Assembly: GCA_029567705.1 (NCBI GenBank)
Contig: JAKPXC010000087.1
Span: 1 to 32,368, forward strand
Length of the DNA: 32,368 bases
Source of the DNA: Candidatus Cloacimonadota bacterium
GTDB lineage: Bacteria > Cloacimonadota > Cloacimonadia > Cloacimonadales > Cloacimonadaceae
Direction of reading: 5' to 3'
In this document: piece by piece, positions 16,309 through 24,779 of the stretch
How positions within the stretch are numbered: position 1 is the stretch's first letter
Layout: every line of letters starts with the position of its first letter
Position numbers and translations under genes: made by a program
Notes under the pieces: model-generated
Seen by the model: only the letters and a program-made list of their open reading frames with translations
The model's database searches: none
Told to the model about the DNA's origin: nothing

Positions 16309-16717
16309 GGCACAGGTATACACTGGGTAACAATGGTTATAATATATATATGCCTGTTACCATGGGTTCTGGGCAATTATTCAATGCCTATTCTTCACAC
16401 TAATAACACACTATACGCTGTTTAAAAGAACCACAGGAGAGAAACCCTCCCCTACCTTTTTATCGTGGACACTTTCTCCAGTTTTTGGACACTTTCGTGT
16501 GGAATCATTTCCTCATTTGCGTAAGAGCATGGCTTGCATGGCATAAGAGATTTACATTTTTTTAGGTGTACAATCCAGAAACCCCAAGACCTGCAAATCT
16601 CCGGAGAGAACCTTGCACATGTAGTGTATGGCGAATACTCGGATTCGGCTATGTTAGTTGGGATCAAAGGGAATCGTTGCCAAACGAAATGATAGCTTGA
16701 CATATTACATGCTCTAG
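16309..16717. other. Gene-free stretch with TGGACACTTT direct repeats
   Basis: TGGACACTTT occurs at 16466-16475 and again at 16486-16495, exactly 20 bp apart, with a third partial resemblance after them. Short, regularly spaced repeats like these are seen at the ends of some insertion sequences, but no transposase remnant is visible. Imperfect inverted copies of GGTAAC and GTTACC flank an AT-rich stretch near 16325-16360. Confidence 0.35.
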
Positions 16718-16933
16718 GATCATTTGGGATCAACGAGAGTGGTGATGAATGAGAATAATCAAGCCATCAGTTCTTATGATTACGATGCTTGGGGGAACCC
16801 GATGAACAGTACGGTTTCGGAAGAAAACCCATACCGCTATACAGGTCGTGAATACGACGATGAGACAGGTCTGCATCACTCCGTTCTTGGAGATTATTCA
16901 ACAAAGCATTTAATAACAAAGAGCGTTGAATAA
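16718..16933 (+). pseudogene. Rhs/YD-repeat core fragment
   Basis: Starting directly after a TAG at 16715-16717, the frame reads DHLGSTRVVMN, SYDYDAWGNP and YRYTGREYDDETGL, the conserved end of the Rhs core domain. Full Rhs proteins continue with YYYRARYYDP and then a variable toxin tip. Here the sequence switches to HHSVLGDYS and stops at 16931, inside the 277-bp repeat that starts at 16919. Both the 5' part, normally a long run of YD repeats, and the toxin end are missing. It is a relic of a polymorphic toxin or surface Rhs gene. Confidence 0.8.
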
Positions 16934-17195
16934 TTGTCCAAAGCCAATCGAAACTAGTATTCAGAAGATTTCTACACACTGATACCCAGTGTCCATGCGC
17001 CGTCATTCCTGCGAAGGCAGGGATCCATAGTGCGCTTAATAGATTGAGAGACAAAGAGATGGATTCCTGCCTTCCCACCCCAAAGCTCAGCTTCGCTGAA
17101 CTTTGGGGACCCCGGTCGCAGGAATGACGCTGCGTGAAGTATGGTGGAGTACCCCCAAAAGTCGCCATGTATTGCCGTACGTGCAACGGTCTCTA
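16919..17195. repeat. 277-bp inverted repeat, left copy
   Basis: This segment is the nearly perfect reverse complement of 21315-21590; only a handful of positions differ. It starts AAGAGCGTTGAATAATTGTC and ends GTGCAACGGTCTCTA. It is itself built of nested palindromes, for example GTCATTCCTGCGAAGGCAGG, and a split pair GGATTCCTGCC and CGCAGGAATGAC around CAAAGCTCAGCTTCGCTGAA. It has cut into an Rhs remnant on its left and a sorting-tail gene on its right. Confidence 0.92.
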
Positions 17196-18242
17196 ACAGC
17201 TCCGGATCAACTGGATGGAAACTGTGAGATTGATCCGAATACCGGAGTTTTATTCAGAGAAACATTTCTGGGATACTACCTTCCGGAAAGCTTGAAACCG
17301 TTTGATGCCCTACTGCCCATTCTTGATGATATCAAGGCTATAATTGCAGAGGACTGGGCATTGGTGAGAGTACCCATCTTTGGCTATGAGCCCCAGCCTG
17401 GAGATCCCCCATCAGCTTTCTACACTGATCTGTGGTTAGGATCATATCTCATGAACAATGAAAACCTTGCCATAAATCACGGAGAAATGGTTGTGGTTCA
17501 TTATATTGGAACCGATGATGTAGAATTTATGCTTGGGGGTGATAACCCGAATCCTCCTTTTACTGATTCATATACAAGGGATATGACAAAGCACTTTTAC
17601 TTTGAAGAGCAGCTTGGCTACATCCCGGTATTTATCTCCATGGATTTAAACCAATACGAAGATGGCGATAAACCTACTGAAGTTGCGTTGTTTATCGACG
17701 AAGTATGCAAAGGGGCTGCTGTTATCAAAGATGGTGAAATCCAGCTCAATGCTTATATTACGAACAGTGATGATCTATCCGATGATTTGAAGGAAGTAGA
17801 ATTCCGCTTGTATTTTCCTGCCAAGTCAGCAAGTTCCATAGTTCCAGAATACGCTGTCTTTAACTTACAAACCGGAGTCTATGAATCCAAGACAGCAAGA
17901 GTATCAGATTTCAAAGGATTCCTAAGGGTGCAGTTAACAAAAACGGGCGATGTACTACCCCCCGCCGCAACTCAACTATTCCAGAACTATCCAAATCCCT
18001 TCAATCCGGTTACATCGATCAAATATGATCTGGCAGAAAACAGCCCGGTGAGAATGGATATCTACATCGTCAGGGGACAACTCGTGAAAACACTTCTGAA
18101 TCAAGAAATGCTTGCCGGGACCCACAGCGTGATCTGGGATGGCAAAGATGGTCAAGGAAGATCTGTGTCCTCCGGTGTCTATTTCTACCGGATGAGCTTG
18201 CCAAACAAGGTCTTGACAAATAAAATGCTGCTGCTAAAGTAG
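17196..18242 (+). pseudogene. Secreted protein with FlgD-like sorting tail, 5'-truncated
   Basis: Coding sequence is recognisable from just after the 277-bp repeat (GNCEIDPNTGVLFRETF) to a TAG at 18240. The open frame extends back to 17103, but those first 31 codons are repeat sequence (PVAGMTLREVWW), so any product would be a hybrid. The body (about 320 residues) is not recognised. The last 75 residues are a FlgD-like/type IX-type sorting domain (LFQNYPNPFNPVTSIKYDL, VIWDGKDGQG, SSGVYFYRM), which marks export across the outer membrane. The original signal peptide and N-terminus are missing, replaced by the repeat. Whether the remaining part is expressed is unknown. Confidence 0.75.
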
Positions 18243-18255
18243 TAGTAATTGATGA

Positions 18256-18279
18256 GTGGGGGTGGCATGCCACCACCAC
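18256..18279. repeat. GC-rich hairpin between two exoprotein genes
   Basis: GTGGGGGTGGC and GCCACCACCAC pair with one mismatch around a 2-nt centre; the inner 14 bp (GGTGGCATGCCACC) are a perfect palindrome. It lies 14 nt after the truncated sorting-tail gene and 22 nt before the beta-helix gene. It may stop or stabilise the upstream transcript. It lacks a T-run. Confidence 0.5.
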
Positions 18280-18300
18280 GTTAACAAACAAGGAATTGAG

Positions 18301-20704
18301 ATGAAAGCATATATAGTTCTAGTTCTTCTGATCTTAAGTGGATACCTTTATTCAACCACTAGAACGGTTGCTCTCGACGGCAGCCAGCAATATACCACCA
18401 TCCAGGCCGCGGTGAACGCCTCAGGGCATGGAGACACGATACTGGTTTATCCTGGCAGGTATATTGAAAATGTGATCACAAACGGTATCAATATCACGAT
18501 TGCCAGCTTGTATTCCATTGACCCCTTGCAGCAATATATTGAGAATACGATCATAGATGGAAATTTGGAGTCTTGCATAAAAATCACCAGTGGCGAAACA
18601 ATTACAATCAATGGCTTTACCTTTGTCAATAATGAAATGGGCTTAAACACATATTCCAATAGAACTGGAGGAATCTTAGTTAGATATTCGAGTTTGTCAC
18701 TTTTCAATTCCGTTATTCGAAACTGTACAGCGATAGACGCGGGGGGATTAGCCGCAAGTACTGGATCTAGTGTCTTTCTTAGCAACGTAGATATTTATGA
18801 CAATAAAGCTGATGGGGGGGGGGGGTCTTCTTTTTAATACTGGCTCCCAGATAACCTTTGATCCGCAGTATCCAAGTTCAATTTATAATAACCACGCAAC
18901 AATGGGTATGGATGTTTGTATTTATTATCAATCCTACAATCCTACTCCAATCGAGATCAACCTTGCCCTGGGTAGTACAAGCCTCACCGATGTGGATGGC
19001 TACTTCATTCATGTGCACAACGCCAATGTCACCGTCAACATAGCGCAGGGGGCTATTGAGCAAATAGATCATGACCTTTATGTAGCTCCCGATGGAGACG
19101 ATAGCAATTCGGGGCTTGATTCCGGGTCCCCGCTACGAACTATTGCCATCGCCATGCAACGCATTGCCTCAAATCCGGATAATCCCAAAACTATCCATCT
19201 TGCTCCTGGCCTATATTCCCATTCTGACAATGGGCAAATTCTGCCCATGGGAGTGAAATCAAACGTCAAGGTGCATGGCGCAGGGATGGGAGAGACCATC
19301 ATAGACGGAGAACTCAGCCGCACATTCTGGGGGGCCTGGTATGCCTCAAATGTGGAGATATCGGGTATGAAACTGATGAATGGAAGGTCTATTTATACGT
19401 TTGTTTTGAGCTTTAATTATTGCACAGATATCTTGCTCCGTGATATTGAATGTTTTAATAGCTATGGCTCTAGTTCTAGTGGATTTAAATTCGGGTATAG
19501 TAGCAATATCCATGTAGAACATGCGATTCTTGGTAACACAGTGTATCCCAACGATATTTCTGGTCTTTGGACGTTCGAGTGTAACAACTTCTATGCAACA
19601 AACGTGATTGTAACCGGGAATTCAACTACAGATTCGGAAACCAACCATATGGGCATGAAGTTTTACGACAGCGACATACATCTCCGCAACAGCATTGTCT
19701 CAAACATCACTGCTGTTGATGCCTGGGTATTTTTTTACCAAAGCATCTATGAGCCCTTTGCGGCTTACAACCTTGATATGAGCAATATGCTGATCATCAA
19801 CAATAGTGTTTCCAACCCATCTTGGGTTACCTCACCTATCTATATCCAAAACAGATACCAGCCTGTTCAGATCAACAACTGCACGATAGCCAATAACAAC
19901 TCGCCGGGATTTGTGTGCCGAATTCTGGCGGGAGCAGACTTGCGGAATGTAATCTTCCATAATCCAGGTTCCGGATCAGAACTGGGTATGGTAAATTACC
20001 TCAGCGTCAATGCAACTGCCTATCCGGTGAGCATCAGCCACAGCCTGTTCAGGACAGCTACGGTTCCCAGTTCCAGACCGGAACTGCTTACGATGACCGA
20101 TAACATCATGAGTGCCGATCCCTTGTTTTTGGGCACGGTGGATAGCAGCCTGGGTATAAATCAACCGGAGTACTATCAGCTAAGTGCGCTTTCACCTTGT
20201 ATCGATAGTGGTACTCCGGACACCGAAGGGCTAAATCTGCCCCCCATGGACCTGGCAGGCAACCATCGCATAGCCAATGGCAGGATAGATATGGGAGTTT
20301 ATGAATATGCTTCCGAGCCCTGGGTTAGCAACGATGATCCTGAATTACCGCCTCCTACGGAAGGATTTCGAGTATCTGCCTATCCCAATCCGCTGCTGAA
20401 TACCAGCCGGGCAGCGGGAGTATTTCTCGAATTCACTTTGCCCAAGAAACCTGAGGCGCAGCCTGTGCTTGAGATATTCAACATCCGGGGACAAAAGGTT
20501 AAAACCATCCGCTTGACGGAAAGCTACAATAGTCTTGTTCACAAAGCCGGACTTTCGAATGATTTGAAGCAAAGCGGAGAGTTCTATTCCACTGTTTGGA
20601 ATGGCAGGGACGATAATAACAGGCCGCTTGCTTCGGGAACCTATATAGTCAGGGTGAAGGCAGACCAAATGGTAAACACCACGAAGATAACAGTTATAAA
20701 ATAG
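18301..20704 (+). pseudogene. Secreted right-handed beta-helix protein, split by a poly-G frameshift
   Basis: AAGGAATTGAG precedes the ATG at 18301 and a signal peptide follows (MKAYIVLVLLILSGYLYS). Parallel beta-helix (pectate lyase/DUF1565-like) repeats begin with YTTIQAAVNASGHGDTILVY. At 18814-18825 a run of 12 G shifts the frame and translation ends at 18837. With 11 G the frame would continue through LLFNTGSQITF to 20704. The second part has another helix start (LYVAPDGDDSNSGLDSGSPL), a typical helix end (DLAGNHRIANGRIDMGVYEY) and a sorting tail (AYPNP, LEIFNIRGQKV, ASGTYIVRV). The intact product would be about 800 aa and exported. Either the gene is phase-variable at the G tract, or it is a pseudogene, or the run length is a sequencing error. 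Confidence 0.85.
18814..18825 (+). repeat. Poly-G tract of 12 inside a reading frame
   Basis: Twelve consecutive G follow GAT within the beta-helix exoprotein gene. They encode Gly-Gly-Gly-Gly in the first frame and lead to a stop four codons later. A tract of 11 (or 8, or 14) would join the two halves of the gene. Long G runs in coding sequence are prone to slipped-strand changes in length. Confidence 0.85.
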
Positions 20705-20838
20705 TAGGATGTTTACAGGCGATACATAGGCAGGTAACCGCCTTGCTGCCATTATTTAATAGCTGTCATCGTCCTGCACTTCCAGTGAAACGATAGGAAA
20801 GGAGTGTGCCATCCTTAAACATGTTCTGTCTCTAATGC

Positions 20839-20927
20839 GTCGCCGAGTCTTCGTCGACTCTTGCAGGACTCTTCCCGAGCAAAGTGTTCGGGAAGAGTCG
20901 GCCAAGACTCGGCGAAGAGTCGGGGAG
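20839..20927. repeat. 89-bp near-palindromic repeat, copy 2
   Basis: Same sequence as 1120-1208 with few changes, in the same orientation: GTCGCCGAGTCTTCGTCGAC at the left, loop GCAAAGTGT, and GGCCAAGACTCGGCGAAGAG at the right. The terminal arm here is altered (GGGGAG instead of GGCGAC). Confidence 0.85.
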
Positions 20928-20989
20928 AAATTGGGAACGCAGGGAGGAGGCGAGGCGATGATTAGGTTAATCCCCCATACTTCGCGCAG

Positions 20990-21017
20990 CGTCATGCCAG
21001 CGAAGGCTGGCATCCAG
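20990..21017. repeat. Short palindrome of the GCCAGCGAAGGCTGGC type, copy 2
   Basis: This is identical over 28 bp to 1329-1356. It is preceded by CCATACTTCGCGCAGCGTCA, nearly the same as the stretch in the 277-bp repeat at 21365-21384. The small palindrome therefore appears to be one building block of the larger repeats. Confidence 0.75.
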
Positions 21018-21202
21018 AAAACCCCACAGCGCGGGGTTCAGGCTGGTGACAAAGCTATCCTTAGGCTCATAATTCTAACAGTGGTTTAGGGGTATAGAAT
21101 AACCCCGCAGGGGTGCAGGCTGTTGACAAAATCCACTTTGATTATACAATTCTTCCGGAGTTAAAGGACGCTGATAAACCCCGGAGGGGTGACAATCTGA
21201 TA
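21018..21202. other. Run of short hairpins with a TTGACA box
   Basis: Small GC hairpins (ACCCCGCAGGGGT near 21102; ACCCCGGAGGGGT near 21179) alternate with CAGGCTGTTGACAAA-like stretches at about 21042, 21116 and, elsewhere, 32007. TTGACA at 21123-21128 and TACAAT at 21145-21150 are 16 bp apart and would form a near-consensus sigma70 promoter on the plus strand. No gene lies in its path for over 2 kb, so its function is doubtful. Confidence 0.4.
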
Positions 21203-21313
21203 GCCCAGGGCGTAAGCCCTGGGAATATATGACGGTTACGTGGATTTTCACAGAATCCGCTCCCCATAGCTGGAAAATCGGGGATTTTCCAGCTATGAGG
21301 AGCGGATTAAAAC
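21203..21313. repeat. 111-bp double-hairpin repeat, copy 1
   Basis: A small hairpin, GCCCAGGGCGTAAGCCCTGG, is followed by a large one. In the large one ATCCGCTCCCCATAGCTGG and CCAGCTATGAGGAGCGGAT (21255-21307) pair almost perfectly around AAAATCGGGGATTTT. The same unit occurs on the other strand at 32118-32227. It abuts the right 277-bp repeat. The stem is long enough to form a stable RNA hairpin or a DNA cruciform. Confidence 0.85.
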
Positions 21314-21314
21314 A

Positions 21315-21590
21315 TAGAGACCGTTGCACGTACGGCAATACATGGCGATTTTTGGGGTACTCCACCATACTTCACGCAGCGTCATTCCTGCGACCGGGGT
21401 CCCCAAAGTTCAGCGAAGCTGAGCTTTGGGGTGGGAAGGCAGGAATCCATCTCTTTGTCTCTCAATCTATTAAGCGCACTATGGATTCCTGCCTTCGCAG
21501 GAATGACGGCGCATGGACACTGGGTATCAGTGTGGAGAAATCTTCTGAATACTAGTTTCGATTGGCTTTGGACAATTATTCAACGCTCTT
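21315..21590. repeat. 277-bp inverted repeat, right copy
   Basis: This is the near-exact reverse complement of 16919-17195, beginning TAGAGACCGTTGCACGTACG and ending CAACGCTCTT. Together the two copies flank 17196-21314, which contains the truncated sorting-tail gene and the beta-helix gene. No target-site duplication is visible outside the pair. Confidence 0.92.
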
Positions 21591-21730
21591 ACATATACAA
21601 AGAATTTGAGGCATATAACCCGGGGCTCTGCTCCGGGCTATCGGAAGGCACCCCGTCGGGGTGCTTATCTGGTGAACCGAGTAAATCAAGCGTTTATGAC
21701 TATATCAACAGACTGCAACCCGATCTATTG
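21591..21730. other. GC-rich hairpins, no gene
   Basis: Two hairpins are evident: CCCGGGGCTCTGCTCCGGG (near 21619) and GCACCCCGTCGGGGTGC (near 21648). They belong to the same loose class as GCCCGGGGCGAAGCCCCGGG near 32073. No coding signal is seen. Confidence 0.5.
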
Positions 21731-21956
21731 GATTTCCAGACTAGAGGCGGTGGTTTTAACCACCGTGTATGGTTGCCGCCAGACGATTTGCGTCAACCCG
21801 TTTCAACGGGTTTCCAGACTACGCGAGGAATTTATTCCGAACCCGGTAGATGAAGATAAGCTCGGAATAAATTCCTCGCAAAGTCTATATCTGGATAGAG
21901 ACATTGAGAGCTCCACGAATACGGTGGTTCAAACCACCGCCTCCAGTCTGGAAACC
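21731..21956. repeat. Nested inverted repeat of about 226 bp
   Basis: Outer arms at 21731-21768 and 21919-21956 are imperfect reverse complements, and each is itself a palindrome (GGCGGTGGTTTTAACCACCG on the left, CGGTGGTTCAAACCACCGCC on the right). Between them lies a perfect 18-bp inverted repeat, GCGAGGAATTTATTCCGA at 21823-21840 and TCGGAATAAATTCCTCGC at 21862-21879. A further CCCGTTTCAACGGG hairpin lies near 21798. The arrangement is palindromes within palindromes, without coding capacity. Confidence 0.8.
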
Positions 21957-21989
21957 CATTGAAATGGGTTTAGAAATCTGTTATTGGAC

Positions 21990-22197
21990 TACGGATTACA
22001 CTGATTAAACGGATGATACGGATAAAACAATCTGTGACAATCCGTTCAATCCGCGTCATCTGCGTTCTATTCAGACAGACAGGAGACGTTTGAATGAGTT
22101 GTGAGGGTTAGTTGAATACGGATTACACGGATAAAGCGGATGATACGGATAACACTATCTGCGGCAATCCGTTCAATCCGCGTCATCTGCGTTCTAT
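21990..22197. repeat. Direct repeat of about 81 bp, two copies
   Basis: Units at 21990-22070 and 22117-22197 share TACGGATTACAC, GCGGATGATACGGATAA or a close variant, and the run CAATCCGTTCAATCCGCGTC followed by ATCTGCGTTCTAT. Each unit contains several CGGAT boxes. The second copy ends 1 bp before the stop codon of the antiporter gene on the other strand, so it may form part of that transcript's 3' end. Confidence 0.8.
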
Positions 22198-22198
22198 A

Positions 22199-23665
22199 CT
22201 ATTCAGGGTGGAGGCGCCTAATGATGAAGCTGCGGAGAATTTCCACCGGGATCAGGTCAATATAGCTCTTTTCCACCAGCACGGTAAGGGTATCATTGGG
22301 GAAGATCTCCGCAGAACCGGAAGGCGCTATGATCTTGCCATTACGGTTAATGAAAGTGATCAGGGTTCCCGGAGGCAGCTTGAGGTCTTTCACCAGGCAG
22401 GAGCCTTCGTAGTATTCATCATCGATAAATACCTCGATAATCTCATAATTGGTATCTTGCACGGTGACCAGTTCCAGAAGCTTGGGCAGCTTGTTCTTGT
22501 CCTTCAGGAGCAAGCCCAGCCTCCGTGCCAGAGGGACGATTGTGGTTCCCTGCACCAGCATGGAAAGTGCTACGATGAAAAAAACGATATTGAAGATCTC
22601 ATGGCCTCCATCCAGTCCCATGGCAGCCGGGTAGGTGGCCAGCACGATCGGAACCGCTCCTCTCACTCCCACGGCCGAAAGGAAGAGCTTCTCCTTGGGT
22701 TTGAGACCGGTGAAGAGCGTCAACAGCCAGACCATGAGCGGCCGGGCAATGAAGGTGATAATCAAAAAGATCACCACACCCCAGAGCCAGATCTGGGCAA
22801 AGTTCCGGGGAAAAGCCAGAAGTCCCAGCAGGATAAAAAGTCCCACGTTCGTGATGAACGAAAGGGTGTTGTTAAAAGCCAGCAGTCCCTTTTTGTAGGG
22901 GATCTGTTTGTTGCCCATCACAAAGCCGGCAAAGAAGGAGGAGAGCATTCCGCTGGCCCCGGCGATATCTGCCAAGCTGTAACTCAAGAGCACCATTGCG
23001 ATCATGTAAATATAAAAGTACTCCGGCTCTATCTGCCGGATCTTTCTGAAGACATACACAGCCAGAAAGCCAATCCCGATCCCGATCCCAACTCCTCCGC
23101 ACAACTGCCAGGCAAAACGCAGCACCGCAGCAATTGTGCTGATCTCTCCGCCATTGATCAGGCCGATTACAAACATCGTTAGAATCACCGCCATGGGGTC
23201 GTTGGAGACAGATTCCAGCTCCGTGAGGGATTTTATCTTGTTTTCAATGGGGCGTCCCTTGAAGATGGAAAAGACCGCCGCGGCATCTGTGGAAGAGATG
23301 ATCGAGCCCACCAGGAGCGCCATCAGCCAGGGCCAGCCGGAGACAAGGTGAAACAGGAAGCCCGTGATCAGGGCAGTTATCACGATTCCCACCGTGGCCA
23401 TCAGCAAGACAGGTTTGAGCACCACCCGGAAGTGTTGCTGCTTGGTGCCAAATCCCCCGATAAAGAGGATGAACATCAAAGCACCATTGGCGATGTCCTT
23501 CACGAGTAGAGCGTCGTCCAGATAGATAAGCCCCAGCACATCACTGCCAAAGATGATGCCGATAAACAGCGACAGAATGATGACGGGAACGTTCACCTTG
23601 TGAAACACGCTTGCCATCAGCACCAGGGTCAAAAGAATCACCGCTGCTATTATCATATCTTCCAC
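22199..23665 (-). CDS. CPA1 cation/proton antiporter, NhaP2/CvrA-like
   Basis: The 488-aa inner-membrane protein has about 12 hydrophobic helices over residues 4-390 and a cytosolic RCK_C (TrkA-C) domain at about 407-468 (FIDDEYYEGSCLVKDLKLPP, GTLITFINRNGKIIAP, NDTLTVLVE). The CPA1 ion-site motifs SSTDAAAVFS (124-133) and ESVSNDPMAV (151-160, with the Asn-Asp pair) are present. NhaP2-type proteins exchange K+ or Na+ for H+ and support pH and volume control; the RCK_C domain usually senses a ligand. The start is taken as GTG 23665; ATG 23656 is possible and the ribosome binding site does not decide. It is transcribed alone, divergently from ribH. Confidence 0.9.
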   Translation of the reverse strand: MEDMIIAAVILLTLVLMASVFHKVNVPVIILSLFIGIIFGSDVLGLIYLDDALLVKDIANGALMFILFIGGFGTKQQHFRVVLKPVLLMATVGIVITALITGFLFHLVSGWPWLMALLVGSIISSTDAAAVFSIFKGRPIENKIKSLTELESVSNDPMAVILTMFVIGLINGGEISTIAAVLRFAWQLCGGVGIGIGIGFLAVYVFRKIRQIEPEYFYIYMIAMVLLSYSLADIAGASGMLSSFFAGFVMGNKQIPYKKGLLAFNNTLSFITNVGLFILLGLLAFPRNFAQIWLWGVVIFLIITFIARPLMVWLLTLFTGLKPKEKLFLSAVGVRGAVPIVLATYPAAMGLDGGHEIFNIVFFIVALSMLVQGTTIVPLARRLGLLLKDKNKLPKLLELVTVQDTNYEIIEVFIDDEYYEGSCLVKDLKLPPGTLITFINRNGKIIAPSGSAEIFPNDTLTVLVEKSYIDLIPVEILRSFIIRRLHPE

Positions 23666-23848
23666 CGTCTCATTAATCTATCTTGTTTTCCAAGCTTCTC
23701 TGCGCTTGAGTTTGTGTCAAAGCTTTTGTACACCATACCTGCCTCTTTGGCAGTCCTGCTGAACCAGGCAAAAAAAACCTTGAATAAAAACAGCCTCTGA
23801 AATAAACTGCCCCAAATAGCAAATTCCTGTGAAGGGAAGGAGATAGAT
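23666..23848. promoter_or_regulatory. Divergent promoter region between antiporter and ribH
   Basis: The 183 bp between the start codons of two divergent genes must hold promoters for both. I see AT-rich patches (AAAAAAAACCTTGAATAAAA near 23770) but no pair of boxes that I would defend. I found no FMN riboswitch-like conserved structure ahead of ribH. Confidence 0.35.
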
Positions 23849-24328
23849 ATGAAAACCATAGAAGGAAAGCTCGTCTCTCAGGGCTATAAAATAGCCATCG
23901 TCGTGAGCCGGTTCAACGAGTTCATCAGCGGAAAACTGCTGGAGGGAGCTATCGATTGCCTCCTGCGGCACAACGTTTCCGAAGACGATATCACTGTGAT
24001 CTGGGTGCCAGGCGCTTTTGAGATACCTCTCATCGCTGCCGAAGCGGCTTCCCAGCCTGCCTACAACGCAGTTATCTGCCTGGGTGCTTTGATCCGGGGT
24101 GCCACTCCGCACTTCGATTACATCAGCGCAGAAGTGACCAAAGGCATTGCCCAGGTCGGGATGAATTATGGCAAGCCGGTGATCTATGGCGTTCTCACCA
24201 CCGAATCCATCGAACAAGCTATCGAACGTGCCGGAACCAAAGCAGGAAACAAGGGCTTCAGCGCTGCTTCTGCGGCTCTGGAAATGCTCAACCTGATCAA
24301 GGAGATGAGAGATGGGACAGCGTCGTAA
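23849..24328 (+). CDS. ribH: 6,7-dimethyl-8-ribityllumazine synthase
   Basis: RibH condenses 5-amino-6-ribitylaminouracil with dihydroxybutanone phosphate in the penultimate step of riboflavin synthesis, in the cytoplasm. At 159 aa it has the family length. Signatures are VVSRFNEFI (18-26), VPGAFEIP (53-60, substrate loop), [16 protein letters not shown] with the general base His88 (77-92), GVLTTE (114-119) and the phosphate-binding [11 protein letters not shown] (126-136). AGGAGATAGAT precedes the ATG. The end overlaps nusB by 17 nt, a pairing of ribH and nusB that is common in bacteria. No other rib gene is in the window. Confidence 0.97.
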   Translation: MKTIEGKLVSQGYKIAIVVSRFNEFISGKLLEGAIDCLLRHNVSEDDITVIWVPGAFEIPLIAAEAASQPAYNAVICLGALIRGATPHFDYISAEVTKGIAQVGMNYGKPVIYGVLTTESIEQAIERAGTKAGNKGFSAASAALEMLNLIKEMRDGTAS

Positions 24329-24779
24329 AGCCCGTGAAATGGCGATCCAGACCCTTTACGCTCTGGATTTCTGTGAGCTTAAGGAAGGCTTTAAAGAATA
24401 CTCCATGCTCAATGAATATCCTTCCGTTTTGGCTCAACTCGCCGCCAATGAAGGCATCGCCGAAAGCTCCTCCGTCTTTGCTTTTGCCGATGATCTGGTG
24501 AAAAACACCATCATAAACATCGAATACGTGGAAAAAGAGATCAATAAACACACGGATAACTGGAGCTGCGAGAGCATCGCTCATCTGGACCGTTCCATCC
24601 TGCATATCGCTGTGTTTGAGCTGCTTTTCACGGATACACCCGCTCCGGTCGTGATCAATGAAGCCATCGAGATAGCCAAGAAGTTCTGCTCTGAACCCAC
24701 CGGCAAGTTCCTCAATGGCATCCTGGACGCTATCAATAAAGACATCAAGGAAGGCGACCACCGAGAGATTCCTCAATGA
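24312..24779 (+). CDS. nusB: Transcription antitermination factor NusB
   Basis: NusB binds boxA RNA with S10 (NusE) and supports antitermination on rRNA operons. The 155-aa all-helical protein opens with [16 protein letters not shown] and carries [17 protein letters not shown] and [16 protein letters not shown], then [11 protein letters not shown], all classic NusB segments. GGAGATGAGAG, inside the end of ribH, supplies the ribosome binding site; the ATG overlaps ribH by 17 nt. The stop overlaps the next gene's ATG by 4 nt (ATGA). Confidence 0.96.
   Translation: MGQRRKAREMAIQTLYALDFCELKEGFKEYSMLNEYPSVLAQLAANEGIAESSSVFAFADDLVKNTIINIEYVEKEINKHTDNWSCESIAHLDRSILHIAVFELLFTDTPAPVVINEAIEIAKKFCSEPTGKFLNGILDAINKDIKEGDHREIPQ

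Noticed and set aside
16452-16733. Minus-strand ORF of 93 codons as a transposase remnant
   Set aside because: The TGGACACTTT repeats hint at an insertion-sequence end, but the translation has no DDE or HTH motif and overlaps the Rhs fragment.
21120-22198. CRISPR array
   Set aside because: Repeats are abundant, but their units differ in length, are mostly inverted and lack uniform spacers. No cas gene is present.
22112-23182. A 356-codon open frame on the plus strand opposite the antiporter
   Set aside because: It begins in the 81-bp repeat and runs antisense to a clear CPA1 antiporter. The translation is low-complexity and hydrophilic without recognisable motifs.
23666-23848. FMN riboswitch ahead of ribH
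   Set aside because: The leader is short and AT-rich, and lacks the conserved RFN element sequences and multi-stem layout.
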